A program made the position numbers and the translations under genes. Below are positions 52,249 through 61,448 of a stretch of 64,000 bases of DNA, in pieces. The stretch is from UBA7446 sp965656545. Its GTDB lineage: Bacteria > Bacteroidota > Bacteroidia > Flavobacteriales > Flavobacteriaceae. Location of the stretch: contig CBFHKZ010000002.1 in NCBI GenBank assembly GCA_965656545.1, forward strand, positions 62,001 through 126,000, read 5' to 3'. Every line of letters starts with the position of its first letter. Positions within the stretch are counted from its first letter, which is position 1. The notes below the pieces were generated by a model. It saw only the letters and a list, made by a program, of their open reading frames with translations. It was not told the origin of the DNA and did no database searches.

Positions 52249-54520
52249 TTTCTAAAAATTCATGGAGCGAAATAACATCTCTATACATTACCTCACGTGC
52301 TTTGCTTCCTTCAAATGGACCTACAATACCAGCAGCTTCTAATTGATCAATGATCCTTCCTGCTCTGTTGTAGCCCAGTTTAAGCTTGCGTTGCAAAAGC
52401 GATGCCGAACCTTGCTGTGCATTCACAACCACTTCGGCGGCCTCTCTAAAAATGGGGTCTCTGTCTTCAATATTGTTGTCACTACTGGTGCTGCTTTCTT
52501 CAGAAGTATACTCTGGCAATAGATGCGCATCTGGGTAGGCGCGTTGTGCACCGATAAAATCCGTAAGTTTTTCTACTTCGGGGGTATCTACAAAGGCACA
52601 TTGCAGCCTAATCAAATTGTTTCCTTGCGTAAACAGCATATCCCCACGACCTATGAGTTGATCTGCGCCGCCACTGTCTAAAATGGTGCGGGAATCTACT
52701 TTTGACGTAACCCTAAAGGCAATACGTGCTGGGAAATTGGCTTTTATCAAGCCCGTAATCACGTTTACAGACGGACGCTGGGTGGCAATGATCAAATGTA
52801 TGCCAATTGCTCTGGCAAGCTGTGCAAGGCGCGCAATGGGTGTTTCCACTTCTTTGCCTGCGGTCATAATCAAATCGGCAAATTCATCAATGACCAAAAC
52901 GATGTAGGGGAGGTAGGCATGGCCGTTGTGTGGGTTTAGCCTGCGATCTTTAAACTTGGTGTTGTATTCCTTTATGTTGCGGCACATGGCAAGTTTGAGC
53001 ATGTCATAGCGCTTGTCCATTTCAATACAAAGTGAATTTAAGGTATTGATGACTTGTTTGTTGTCTGTGATGATGGCCTCTTCGGCGTCGGGGAGCTTTG
53101 CCAAATAATGACGCTCAATTTTATTAAAAAGGGTTAGTTCCACTTTCTTTGGATCAACCAATACAAACTTTATTTCTGCGGGATGCTTTTTGTATAACAG
53201 CGAGGTGAGTATGGCATTTAGCCCAACGGACTTCCCTTGTCCAGTAGCACCTGCCATAAGCAAGTGGGGCATCTTGGCTAAATCGACCACAAAGGTTTCA
53301 TTGCTGATGGTTTTTCCAAGTGCTAGGGGCAGCTCCATTTCCGCTTCCTGAAACTTTTTTGCCAAAATCACCGAACGCATGGATACTATGGTTGCGTTTT
53401 TATTTGGTACTTCGATACCCACGGTTCCTTTTCCAGGGATGGGTGCAATAATACGAATGCCCAAGGCTGAAAGCGAAAGTGCAATATCGTCTTCTAGATT
53501 TTTGATTTTTGACACGCGCACACCAGCAGCAGGCACAATCTCATAGAGTGTAACCGTGGGTCCAATGGTAGCCTTGATGTCGGCTATGCCAATTTGATAA
53601 TTCTTTAGGGTATCAACAATACGTTCTTTGTTTTCCTCTAGTTCCTGCTCGTTTATCGTGATGCCTTCGTGCGGATAGCTTTTTAGCAAGGACTCCGTGG
53701 GGGAACGAAAGTTTTTTAGTTCAAGTGTTGGATCTACTTCACCAAAGTCTGCAACCAATTTCTTGGCTTTTTTCACCACCTCATCCTCCTCGGTAGTTTC
53801 TAGCGAGAGTTTGATGTCATCTTCCGTCTTGTCTGCTTTTTTCTTTGATGTGGGCACAACGGCTGTGGGTGGAGCTGCTGCTTCTTTTTCTTCCGTCATG
53901 TCAAAGACCACTTGCGCAGGCTCTTCGGTTTCTTCAAGAGCTTGGGTGTCGTCTTCCGTTTTGTTTGCTTTAGCCTTAAATAGTTTTATTTCTTCGGGTT
54001 TCCATTTGAATTGATAGACTAAAAAGGCAATAAAAATGAGCAGCAATATGCTAACCACACCAAATGGACTGATGTATTGGACCATAAAAAGATTGCTTTC
54101 ATATCCGATGATACCGCTCAATAGTGGGCTTTGTGGAAACAGGAGTGCCATACCAAGGGCAAGCCATAGTGAGAGGATAAGTGTCCACATCCATCTCGAT
54201 GCTAGTTTGTTGGTAGCGGTGTTGAGGAAGTGGCTTATGCCTGTTACAAGCAGCATAAGGGCCATGGCAAAGGCGCCAATTCCCAATCCTTGGTATATAA
54301 ACAGGTGGCTTAGGCTAGCTCCCAGTTTTCGAATGCTGTTTTCAACAACCACATCTCTATTGTCCAAGGCATCAAGTGCACTTTGGTCTGCTTTCCAAGA
54401 GCTGAAAAAAGAGATAAAAGCAATCAACAGCAAAACCGAGAAGAGAATACAAAAGGCACCCCAAACAATTTGCTGTTGTCTACTTAATGCTTTGATGCGA
54501 AATTTAGCTTTCTTGACCAT
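52232..54520 (-). CDS. ftsK: DNA translocase FtsK
   Basis: Pumps chromosome ends through the division septum. 762 residues from ATG 54520. Four N-terminal membrane helices (about residues 18-190), an acidic linker (190-290), then alpha and beta domains with Walker A GATGQGKSVGLNAI and Walker B IVLVIDEFADLIM, and a C-terminal gamma winged helix (REAAEVVVNAQQGSASLL, RKLKLGYNRAGRIIDQLE). The longer frame to 54562 adds 14 hydrophobic residues before the standard MVKKAKFR start and is not chosen. Confidence 0.95.
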   Translation of the reverse strand: MVKKAKFRIKALSRQQQIVWGAFCILFSVLLLIAFISFFSSWKADQSALDALDNRDVVVENSIRKLGASLSHLFIYQGLGIGAFAMALMLLVTGISHFLNTATNKLASRWMWTLILSLWLALGMALLFPQSPLLSGIIGYESNLFMVQYISPFGVVSILLLIFIAFLVYQFKWKPEEIKLFKAKANKTEDDTQALEETEEPAQVVFDMTEEKEAAAPPTAVVPTSKKKADKTEDDIKLSLETTEEDEVVKKAKKLVADFGEVDPTLELKNFRSPTESLLKSYPHEGITINEQELEENKERIVDTLKNYQIGIADIKATIGPTVTLYEIVPAAGVRVSKIKNLEDDIALSLSALGIRIIAPIPGKGTVGIEVPNKNATIVSMRSVILAKKFQEAEMELPLALGKTISNETFVVDLAKMPHLLMAGATGQGKSVGLNAILTSLLYKKHPAEIKFVLVDPKKVELTLFNKIERHYLAKLPDAEEAIITDNKQVINTLNSLCIEMDKRYDMLKLAMCRNIKEYNTKFKDRRLNPHNGHAYLPYIVLVIDEFADLIMTAGKEVETPIARLAQLARAIGIHLIIATQRPSVNVITGLIKANFPARIAFRVTSKVDSRTILDSGGADQLIGRGDMLFTQGNNLIRLQCAFVDTPEVEKLTDFIGAQRAYPDAHLLPEYTSEESSTSSDNNIEDRDPIFREAAEVVVNAQQGSASLLQRKLKLGYNRAGRIIDQLEAAGIVGPFEGSKAREVMYRDVISLHEFLENEKAN

Positions 54521-54541
54521 ATACAACATCAAAAATACAAC

Positions 54542-54570
54542 AAAAAAACCCGATGAAGTCATCGGGTTTT
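54542..54570 (-). terminator. Rho-independent terminator after katG
   Basis: AAAACCCGATGA and TCATCGGGTTTT, 12 paired bases with a two-base centre, with a T-run on the minus strand. It lies 48 bp past the katG stop and just upstream of ftsK. Confidence 0.85.
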
Positions 54571-54618
54571 TATAAAGATTAAAACTTAGGTAAAGTGTCT
54601 TATGCTAATCTTTGATGA

Positions 54619-56742
54619 TTATCTCAAATCAAAGCGGTCTGCATCCATTACTTTGTTCCAAGCCGCGATAAAATCTTGAACAAATTTATCGTTGTTGTCG
54701 TTTTGAGCATACACTTCAACAATGGCACGCAGTTCAGAGTTTGATCCAAAAACTAAATCTGTACGTGAAGCTGTACGGACAACGTCACCTGTAGTTCTGT
54801 CTTTTCCAGTATAAGTATTGTATGCAGTAGTTTCCCACTTTATATCCATAGACAATAAGGTCTTAAACCAACTGTTGTTCAATGTGCCATCTGTCCAAAC
54901 ACCATCTCCAGAAGCTGAAATACCCATGGCTCTCATACCCCCGACCAAAACAGTCATCTCTTTGGGTGTTAGTCCAAGCAGTTGTGCTTTGTCTAGCATG
55001 ATTTCTTCTGGTGCTACTGCAAATTCTTTTTCGCTGTAATTTCTAAACCCACATGCTCTTGGTTTTAGCAGGTTGAACGAATCAATATCGGTATCTTCTT
55101 GTGTAGCATCTCCTCTTCCTGTAGTTGTTGGAACAGTAACACCACTAGCCATTTCTATGCCTATCGCTCCCCCAAGAACTATAACATCAGCAACACTGGC
55201 TCCTGTACTTGAAGCAATTGCTTCATAAGCAGTCAACACTTTTGACAGCTCTTGTGGTTTGTTTACGCCCCAGCTTTTTTGTGGCTCTAGTCTGATTCTT
55301 GCACCATTTGCACCACCTCGGTTGTCAGAGCCACGGAATGTTGAAGCAGAAGCCCAAGCAGTTTCCACCATTTGTTGATGGGATAATCCACTTGATTTGA
55401 GCGCTGCTCTAACTTTTTCCTCATCAATGGCAGACAATGTTTTTCCTGCCTGCACTGGGTCTTGCCAAATGTAGTCTACATCTTTAAAGTCACCTGCAAT
55501 ATAGTTGCTCTTTGGTCCCATATCACGGTGAAGCAGCTTAAACCAAGCACGCGCAAAGGTTTGGCCAAACTCTTCTGGATTATCAATAAAGTGCTCACAT
55601 ATTTTTCTATATATAGGATCAACTTTTAATGACATATCTGCTGTAGTCATCATAGGCAATACTTTTTCATCACTGCCATCCACTTGAGGAACCATGTCTT
55701 CTTCTGCACAGTTGATAGGGTGCCATTGGTTTGCGCCTGCAGGACTCTTTTTGAGCTCCCAGTCGTATTTAAAGAGTAAATCAAAATAGCCCATGTCCCA
55801 TTGAATTGGATTGGTCGTCCAAGGACCTTCAATACCACTGGTAATCGCATCTACACCTTTTCCAGATTTGTGTGTACTCATCCACCCGAATCCTTGTTCT
55901 TCGATAGCGGCTCCTTCTGGTTCTGCGCCAACAAGTCCAGCATCACCAGCACCGTGTGCTTTACCAAAGGTGTGTCCACCCGCGGTTAACGCAACAGTCT
56001 CAGCGTCGTTCATGGCCATACGCTTAAATGTTTCACGTACGTCTTGCGCCGATAAGGCAGGATCTGGATTTCCGTTAGGGCCTTCTGGATTTACATATAT
56101 AAGACCCATTTGAACTGCCGCCAATGGATTTTCTAAATCTTGACGTGTTTTTCCATAACGATTGTCACCCAACCACTCATCTTCTGCTCCCCAATAAATA
56201 TCTTTTTCTGGATGCCAAATATCTTCCCTGCCTAAGGCTGTGCCGTGGTTCGGGCCACCCATATCCTCGATAGCTACATTTCCGGCAAGTACAAGCAAAT
56301 CTGCCCAACTTAAATCGTTTCCGTATTTTTCTTTAACAGGCCATAGTAAGCGTCTAGCCTTATCCAAGTTTCCATTATCTGGCCATGAATTGAGTGGAGC
56401 AAAACGCTGAGCGCCTGTTGCCGCACCACCACGTCCATCACCTGTTCGATATGTTCCTGCTACGTGCCACGTCATACGGATAAAGAAAGGTCCGTAATGA
56501 CCATAATCTGCTGGCCACCAGTCTTTGCTATCGCGCATTACAGTTACTATGTCTTCTTTTACTGCATCTATGTCAAGGCTTTTAACCTTTTGTCGGTAAT
56601 CGACTTCTTGAATGGGGTTACTTTTGGTGTCATGTTGACGAAGAATGTCCAAATTCAGATGATTTGGCCACCAATCTTTGTTTTGTGTTCCAAGGTTTGG
56701 TTGGGTAGTTGCACCGTGGAAGGGGCATTTGCTTTCGCTCAT
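54619..56742 (-). CDS. katG: Catalase-peroxidase (HPI)
   Basis: Destroys hydrogen peroxide. 707 residues. Distal site IRMTWHVAGTYR, proximal His in TAGGHTFGKAHGAG; the Trp-Tyr-Met cross-link residues are Trp of MTWH, Tyr of LIYVNPEGP and Met of FKRMAMND. The usual C-terminal peroxidase-like domain (about 415-707) is present. OxyR, whose gene lies 26 kb away, is the likely activator. A promoter box and an inverted repeat are upstream. Confidence 0.96.
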   Translation of the reverse strand: MSESKCPFHGATTQPNLGTQNKDWWPNHLNLDILRQHDTKSNPIQEVDYRQKVKSLDIDAVKEDIVTVMRDSKDWWPADYGHYGPFFIRMTWHVAGTYRTGDGRGGAATGAQRFAPLNSWPDNGNLDKARRLLWPVKEKYGNDLSWADLLVLAGNVAIEDMGGPNHGTALGREDIWHPEKDIYWGAEDEWLGDNRYGKTRQDLENPLAAVQMGLIYVNPEGPNGNPDPALSAQDVRETFKRMAMNDAETVALTAGGHTFGKAHGAGDAGLVGAEPEGAAIEEQGFGWMSTHKSGKGVDAITSGIEGPWTTNPIQWDMGYFDLLFKYDWELKKSPAGANQWHPINCAEEDMVPQVDGSDEKVLPMMTTADMSLKVDPIYRKICEHFIDNPEEFGQTFARAWFKLLHRDMGPKSNYIAGDFKDVDYIWQDPVQAGKTLSAIDEEKVRAALKSSGLSHQQMVETAWASASTFRGSDNRGGANGARIRLEPQKSWGVNKPQELSKVLTAYEAIASSTGASVADVIVLGGAIGIEMASGVTVPTTTGRGDATQEDTDIDSFNLLKPRACGFRNYSEKEFAVAPEEIMLDKAQLLGLTPKEMTVLVGGMRAMGISASGDGVWTDGTLNNSWFKTLLSMDIKWETTAYNTYTGKDRTTGDVVRTASRTDLVFGSNSELRAIVEVYAQNDNNDKFVQDFIAAWNKVMDADRFDLR

Positions 56743-56772
56743 AATTTTAAGTTTTTTAATGATTTAAAAATA

Positions 56773-56780
56773 CAAAAATA
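56773..56780 (-). promoter_or_regulatory. Probable -7 box of katG
   Basis: On the minus strand TATTTTTG fits TAnnTTTG. It lies 30 bp upstream of the katG ATG. Confidence 0.6.
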
Positions 56781-56809
56781 AACAGAGGTTAATCCAATGT
56801 TTAATTTTA

Positions 56810-56829
56810 ATTATCTATTAAATGATAAT
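56810..56829. promoter_or_regulatory. Inverted repeat upstream of katG (candidate OxyR site)
   Basis: ATTATC-N8-GATAAT, a perfect six-base inverted repeat centred about 40 bp upstream of the katG -7 box. Position and T-N11-A-like form fit a LysR activator site. The link to OxyR is inference. Confidence 0.35.
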
Positions 56830-56840
56830 AAATGCTGATG

Positions 56841-58280
56841 CTAGGATTTTAGCTGCTTAATCTTATATCCGATGGCAGCAAAAAGCAGCGTTGTAAACGG
56901 ACTTAACCAATTGAAAATGGCGTAGATAAAATAGTCTGCAACAGAAACGCCCAGCACCCCCGACTGATAAGCCCCACAGGTATTCCAAGGCACCAACACG
57001 GAAGTCACCGTTCCTGAATCTTCTAGCGTACGACTTAAATTTTCGGGTGCTAAGTTTCGGTCTTTATAAGCTTGTTCAAACATTTTTCCGGGTACCACCA
57101 AGGACAGGTACTGATCAGAGGCCGTTACGTTGATGGCCAAACAAGAAACCACGGTGCTTGCAAACAATTGAAAGGTGGATTCCGCCCAGCTTAACAATGC
57201 CGCACTAATGGACTTTAGGGCGCCAATGGCATCCATGATACCCCCAAAAACCATGGCACAGATAATCAGCCAAATGGTGCCAAGCATACCAGCCATACCT
57301 CCCGATTGAAACAGGTCGTTTAACATGGGATTGGTTGTTTCAACTGCTGTTGATACCGTAATGGTGTCCATAATAACTTTATAGCCGGCTGTTATGTCAA
57401 GCTGTGCTACTCCAGCGAGTTCAGCCAGTAAGGGCCGTTGAAACAGCAATGCGAAAACAGCCCCTAGCAGGGTGCCAATAAGCAAGGCTACCAAGGGTGG
57501 CGTTTTGCGCGCAATAAGCACTACCACAACAATGGGCACGGCAAACAGCAGCGGACTGATGCTAAAACGTTCTTTGATGGCCAATAGCAAGGGTTCGGTT
57601 TGTGCAACGGCTGTGGTGTCTTGGGTGAAGCCGATGATAAGAAACACCACAAGCGTCACCAATACGGTGGGAACGGTGGTGATGGTCATATAGCGTATGT
57701 GCGAAAACAACTCACCGCCTGCCATGGCTGGTGCCAGGTTGGTGGTATCGCTCAAGGGCGACATCTTATCGCCAAAATAAGCCCCAGAAATAACCGCGCC
57801 GGCAATCATGCCCACAGGAAGCCCCATGGCTTTACCAATACCAATGAGCGCAATGCCCACGGTGGCTGAAGTAGTCCAGCTGCTGCCCGTAGCCACAGAA
57901 ATAAGTGCACAAATAACAATACAAGCTGCCAAGAAAAAGGTGGGGTGTAGGATTTGTAGTCCGTAATAAATCATGGCGGGAATAATACCACTGACCAACC
58001 AAGTGCCTGCCAAGGCACCCACAAACAACAAGATGAGGATGGCACCCGTAACAGATTTGAGGTTTTCTGCTACTTGCTGTAGCATGTCTTTGTAGCTGAT
58101 TTTTTGTCCAAAGCCCACCATAGCCGCAACGGCACCACCAAGGAGTAAGATAAACTGATTGGAACCGCCCAAGGCATCATCGCCATAAACACTGACATTA
58201 AGCGATAGTAACAGGACCAGCGCCACTATGGGGAGCATGGCCAAACGAAGTGATAGGGTAGGTTTTGTGTTTTGCATCAA
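56841..58280 (-). CDS. NhaC-family Na+/H+ antiporter
   Basis: 479 residues, 12 or so membrane helices. Family features: SYKDMLQQVAENLKSVTGAIL, ATGSSWTTSATVGIALIG, GAVISGAYFGDKMSPLSDTTNLAP and the VLVPWNTCGAYQSGVLGV segment near the end. It should exchange sodium for protons or transport organic anions. The base composition is richer in G and C than its neighbours. Confidence 0.9.
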   Translation of the reverse strand: MMQNTKPTLSLRLAMLPIVALVLLLSLNVSVYGDDALGGSNQFILLLGGAVAAMVGFGQKISYKDMLQQVAENLKSVTGAILILLFVGALAGTWLVSGIIPAMIYYGLQILHPTFFLAACIVICALISVATGSSWTTSATVGIALIGIGKAMGLPVGMIAGAVISGAYFGDKMSPLSDTTNLAPAMAGGELFSHIRYMTITTVPTVLVTLVVFLIIGFTQDTTAVAQTEPLLLAIKERFSISPLLFAVPIVVVVLIARKTPPLVALLIGTLLGAVFALLFQRPLLAELAGVAQLDITAGYKVIMDTITVSTAVETTNPMLNDLFQSGGMAGMLGTIWLIICAMVFGGIMDAIGALKSISAALLSWAESTFQLFASTVVSCLAINVTASDQYLSLVVPGKMFEQAYKDRNLAPENLSRTLEDSGTVTSVLVPWNTCGAYQSGVLGVSVADYFIYAIFNWLSPFTTLLFAAIGYKIKQLKS

Positions 58281-58302
58281 TTGGAAGTTTAACAGATTGT
58301 TT

Positions 58303-58716
58303 TTATGCTATGGCAAGATACTCTTTTGCTGTCAAAACCGGAATTTTAGCATTTTTGAAATCTTTTTTATTGCGGGTGATAATAACATCTATCTTGTTTT
58401 CGAGAGCGGGATAGTATTGGAGTCCATGTTCGAAGTCAAATAACGCATCGTCGCTTAAGGCTAATTCAACAAGTTTATCATCTAAGGGGAGAATTTCGAC
58501 CAACACTTTAAACTTTCTTAAAATTCTGCGTGCTTCATTTTTAGATCGCTGTTTAGATAATACATAATGCGTATTGCCGAATGTCAATGCCGAAATGGTC
58601 AGTGTGATTTTATTTTTATCAGAAAGTGAAAAAAGTTCAGCGGCTTCAGGATAAAATTCCTTTCGTCCTGCCAAAAGGTCAATCACTATGTTTGTATCAA
58701 CGAGTACCCGATTCAT
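58303..58716 (-). CDS. PIN-domain toxin (VapC type)
   Basis: 137 residues. PIN signature VLVDTNIVIDLLAG with the first catalytic Asp at residue 8, a Glu/Asp pair in the middle (ALSDDALFDFEHGLQYYPA) and the last acid group in DVIITRNKKDF. VapC toxins cut specific RNAs. Its start overlaps the antitoxin stop (ATGA), the usual order for a type II toxin-antitoxin pair. Confidence 0.88.
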   Translation of the reverse strand: MNRVLVDTNIVIDLLAGRKEFYPEAAELFSLSDKNKITLTISALTFGNTHYVLSKQRSKNEARRILRKFKVLVEILPLDDKLVELALSDDALFDFEHGLQYYPALENKIDVIITRNKKDFKNAKIPVLTAKEYLAIA

Positions 58717-58958
58717 GAGTACTTTTCTGCTAAGAACTCTCCATAGGCTTTTTTCGCATCAAAGTCAGCGGGAATATCAATTACACCACTGAGGCTTTTT
58801 ACCAAAGGCGTGATTTGCGGTGCAGTGGTTGTGTTTTTTGTGAGGCTTGTCAAATACGATTCAATCAATTTTGACAAACTGATATTATTTGATTTTGCAT
58901 ACACTTTGGCATCGTCAATCACCCCTTGATTAAGACTTAATGTTAATTTTTTGCCCAT
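58713..58958 (-). CDS. VapB-type antitoxin (DUF6364-like)
   Basis: 81 residues. The first half is a ribbon-helix-helix-like DNA-binding domain (KLTLSLNQGVIDDAKVYAKS, then ISLSKLIESYL); the second half is the toxin-binding tail (LSGVIDIPADFDAKKAYGEFL). It should neutralise the PIN toxin and repress the operon through the inverted repeat just upstream. Confidence 0.85.
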   Translation of the reverse strand: MGKKLTLSLNQGVIDDAKVYAKSNNISLSKLIESYLTSLTKNTTTAPQITPLVKSLSGVIDIPADFDAKKAYGEFLAEKYS

Positions 58959-58968
58959 GGCATTTGAT

Positions 58969-58999
58969 TTACGTGTAAAATTAAAAATATTTTACGTAA
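58969..58999. promoter_or_regulatory. Inverted repeat upstream of the VapBC pair (candidate operator)
   Basis: TTACGTGTAAAA and TTTTACGTAA, near-perfect opposed arms around an AT-rich centre, starting 11 bp upstream of the antitoxin ATG. One base is inserted in the first arm. Autoregulation from such sites is usual for this type of toxin-antitoxin gene pair. Confidence 0.5.
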
Positions 59000-59092
59000 T
59001 AGCAAATTTCAGCCATTCTGTAACGCATTAAGGTTTTAAAATAATTTTGTGAAGAATATAACATTGTGCTATCAGATATGCTCCGTTCCTTG

Positions 59093-59100
59093 TACATTTG
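59093..59100 (+). promoter_or_regulatory. Probable -7 box of lpdA
   Basis: TACATTTG fits TAnnTTTG and ends 21 bp before the ATG at 59122. Confidence 0.55.
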
Positions 59101-59121
59101 TAGAACAAAAACATACGACAA

Positions 59122-60522
59122 ATGAATCAATTTGATGTCGCCATAATTGGCTCGGGTCCTGGCGGATATGTTGCTGCTATCCGCTGCGCACAATTGGGAA
59201 TGAAAACCGCCCTAATCGAAAAAGAACCCACGCTCGGTGGTACTTGCCTCAATGTGGGGTGTATTCCTTCTAAATCCTTGTTGGATTCTTCGCATCACTA
59301 CGAAACAGCCACAAAAGACTTTGCTGAGCACGGCATAGACGTCAAAGGCGCTATTGAGGTCAATTTTCCACAAATGATTGCCCGCAAGCGTGAGGTGGTG
59401 TCCACTACAGTCAAGGGGATTGATTTCCTGATGGATAAAAACAAAATTACCGTCCTCAACGGATTGGGTGCTTTTGAAGACGCCACCCACATCAAAATCA
59501 CAGGGAAAGACGCCCAAGTGATTGAAGCAAAAAATACCATCATTGCCACGGGCTCTACGCCGGGCAGCCTGCCTTTTATTAACGTAGACAAAGACCGCAT
59601 CATTACGTCCACAGAGGCATTGGAGCTTTCTGAAATTCCCAAGCACTTGGTTGTTATTGGTGGGGGCGTGATTGGCTTGGAACTCGGACAGGTATACCGC
59701 CGATTGGGTGCCGAAGTAAGCGTTATTGAATACGCCGATCGCATCAGTCCGGTAATGGATGCTGCGCTTTCTAAAGAATTGATGAAGGTGATGAAAAAGC
59801 AGGGGGTTAAATTCCACCTGTCTCACCAAGTAACGGCCGTTGAACGCAAAGGCGATACGGTAAGCGTAACGGCAAACGACAAAAAAGGCGTTGCCCAAAC
59901 CTTTGAAGGCGACTACTGTTTGGTGTCTGTGGGGCGCAGGGCCTATACCAACGGACTAAATGCCGAAGCCGCAGGCGTTGTGCTAAACGACAGGGGACAG
60001 GTTGAAGTAAACGACCAACTCCAAACGGCAGCGACTAACATCTACGCCATAGGCGATGTGGTGCGTGGTGCCATGTTGGCGCACAAGGCGGAGGAAGAGG
60101 GCGTGTTGGTTGCCGAGTTTATTGCAGGACAAAAACCGCATATCGATTACAACCTTATTCCAAACGTTATTTATACCTGGCCAGAAGTAGCTTCTGTAGG
60201 TAAGACAGAGGAGGAGCTAAAGGCTGCTGGTATTGCTGTTAAAAAGGGGCAGTTTCCCATGCGTGCCCTTGGACGCTCACGCGCCAGTATGGACACGGAC
60301 GGCTTTGTTAAAATTTTGGCACATGCCGAAACGGATGAAATTTTGGGCGTGCACATGATAGGCGCTCGTGCCGCCGACTTGATTACCGAAGCGGTTACGG
60401 CCATGGAATTCCGTGCTTCTGCTGAGGACTTGGCCCGTATGAGCCATGCGCATCCCACCTATGCCGAAGCCGTAAAAGAAGCCGCTTTAGCCGCAACAGA
60501 AGACCGTGCGTTGCATATGTAG
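59122..60522 (+). CDS. lpdA: Dihydrolipoyl dehydrogenase (E3)
   Basis: Reoxidises lipoamide in pyruvate and 2-oxoglutarate dehydrogenases. 466 residues. FAD motif IIGSGPGGYVAAIRCAQLG near residue 8; the redox disulfide GGTCLNVGCIPSKSLL near residue 39; NAD motif VVIGGGVIGLELGQVYRRLG near 178; AIGDVVRGAMLAHKAEEEG near 315; the catalytic HAHPTYAEAVKEA near 447. The gene is noticeably richer in G and C than the ORF6N region after it. Confidence 0.96.
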   Translation: MNQFDVAIIGSGPGGYVAAIRCAQLGMKTALIEKEPTLGGTCLNVGCIPSKSLLDSSHHYETATKDFAEHGIDVKGAIEVNFPQMIARKREVVSTTVKGIDFLMDKNKITVLNGLGAFEDATHIKITGKDAQVIEAKNTIIATGSTPGSLPFINVDKDRIITSTEALELSEIPKHLVVIGGGVIGLELGQVYRRLGAEVSVIEYADRISPVMDAALSKELMKVMKKQGVKFHLSHQVTAVERKGDTVSVTANDKKGVAQTFEGDYCLVSVGRRAYTNGLNAEAAGVVLNDRGQVEVNDQLQTAATNIYAIGDVVRGAMLAHKAEEEGVLVAEFIAGQKPHIDYNLIPNVIYTWPEVASVGKTEEELKAAGIAVKKGQFPMRALGRSRASMDTDGFVKILAHAETDEILGVHMIGARAADLITEAVTAMEFRASAEDLARMSHAHPTYAEAVKEAALAATEDRALHM

Positions 60523-60640
60523 GTAATTACATCACAAATGAATAAAAGTACGTTTCTAAAAGTTGAAAATCTGTCATTCTGAATCTATTGGCGATTTTCA
60601 TATTTTTTTAGAATCTGAAATAAATTCAGATTGACAAATA

Positions 60641-60666
60641 AAGGCGTTTTAGGACGCCTTTTTTTA
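60641..60666 (+). terminator. Rho-independent terminator downstream of lpdA
   Basis: AAGGCGT, loop TTTAGG, ACGCCTT, then a T-run. The right arm is also the first base run of the 0.2-kb repeat that begins at 60654. Confidence 0.8.
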
Positions 60667-60856
60667 TGGCTAAACTTTTTTTTAACTTAGCATTAGACAA
60701 AAGCCCCATGTTTGTTTGAGTGAACACCTACTATTTTCATTTTTACTTTTTGGGGTTTGTATTGATACCGTATAAGGTGGATATAAAACTAATACAGCAT
60801 AGAATTTATGAACTACGCGGACAGCGTATTATGCTTGATTTTGACCTAGCCGAACT
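60654..60856 (+). repeat. 0.2-kb direct repeat, copy 1
   Basis: About 203 bp nearly identical to 61537-61741. It spans the terminator right arm, the box TTAACTTAGCATT (60682-60694), an AT-rich stretch and the first 27 codons of an ORF6N gene fragment. Differences from copy 2 include GTG for ATG at the fragment start and a 2-bp length change. The two copies flank the longer ORF6N gene. Confidence 0.9.
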
Positions 60857-60991
60857 GTATGCAGTTGAAACGAGAGTACTCAACCTAGCCGTTAGACGCA
60901 ACGTGTATATTTTTCCTAAAGATTTTATGTTTAAGTTGACCAAAGAAGTATGGGAGATGTAATCACAAATTGTGATGACATAACAAAATAA
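60777..60991 (+). pseudogene. Truncated ORF6N-domain gene
   Basis: Starts with GTG (copy 2 of the repeat has ATG). It encodes MDIKLIQHRIYELRGQRIML, the DLAELYAVETRVLNLAVRR core of the ORF6N domain, then FPKDFMFKLTKEVWEM and a TAA (60960-60962). The same frame continues SQIVMT, the expected next domain residues, up to TAA at 60984-60986. So a nonsense change and the loss of the domain's second half broke the gene. ORF6N is a KilA-N-related domain common in phage antirepressors. Confidence 0.8.
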
Positions 60992-60995
60992 ATAT

Positions 60996-61448
60996 ATGGA
61001 TATACAAATAATCAAATCGAAAATACTTATCATCAGAGGAAATAAAGTAATGCTCGATAGAGATCTTGCTGAGTTGTACGGTGTTGAAACTAGAGTGCTT
61101 AAACAAGCAGTAAGGCGAAATATTAAACGATTCCCTGATGACTTTATGTTTCAACTTTCAAAAGAAGAATTTGTAAATTGGAGATCACAAAATGTGATGT
61201 CCAATGCTGACAAAATGGGTTTGCGTTATCCACCTTTTGCTTTCACTGAACAAGGTGTAGCAATGCTTTCAAGTGTGCTCAACAGTGATAAGGCTATCGA
61301 TGTGAACATCTCTATAATGCGAGCGTTTGTACTTCTCCGACAACACCTTACCGACTACAAAGATTTAAAAGAGCAGATAACCAAATTAGAAAAAGAAATG
61401 AACATAAAGTTCAAAGATATAAACCAGGCCCTTAATTATCTATTGTAA
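60996..61448 (+). CDS. ORF6N-domain protein, possibly C-terminally truncated
   Basis: 150 residues. ORF6N domain: IIRGNKVMLDRDLAELYGVE, then TRVLKQAVRRNIKRFPDDFM and YPPFAFTEQGVAMLSSVLNS (residues about 10-100). A coiled coil (about 115-140) ends NYLL and TAA. The same frame reads on after TAA for 23 sense codons (KDKAVVNYENRERIGFKTDL, 61449-61520), which is a typical ORF6N C-terminal tail. A CAA to TAA change would explain the loss. Still possibly functional, since the DNA-binding-type domain is complete. Confidence 0.78.
   Translation: MDIQIIKSKILIIRGNKVMLDRDLAELYGVETRVLKQAVRRNIKRFPDDFMFQLSKEEFVNWRSQNVMSNADKMGLRYPPFAFTEQGVAMLSSVLNSDKAIDVNISIMRAFVLLRQHLTDYKDLKEQITKLEKEMNIKFKDINQALNYLL

Noticed and set aside
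59212..59898. 228-codon minus-strand frame opposite lpdA
   Set aside because: It is an antisense shadow of a strongly conserved, GC-richer gene; the product matches nothing.
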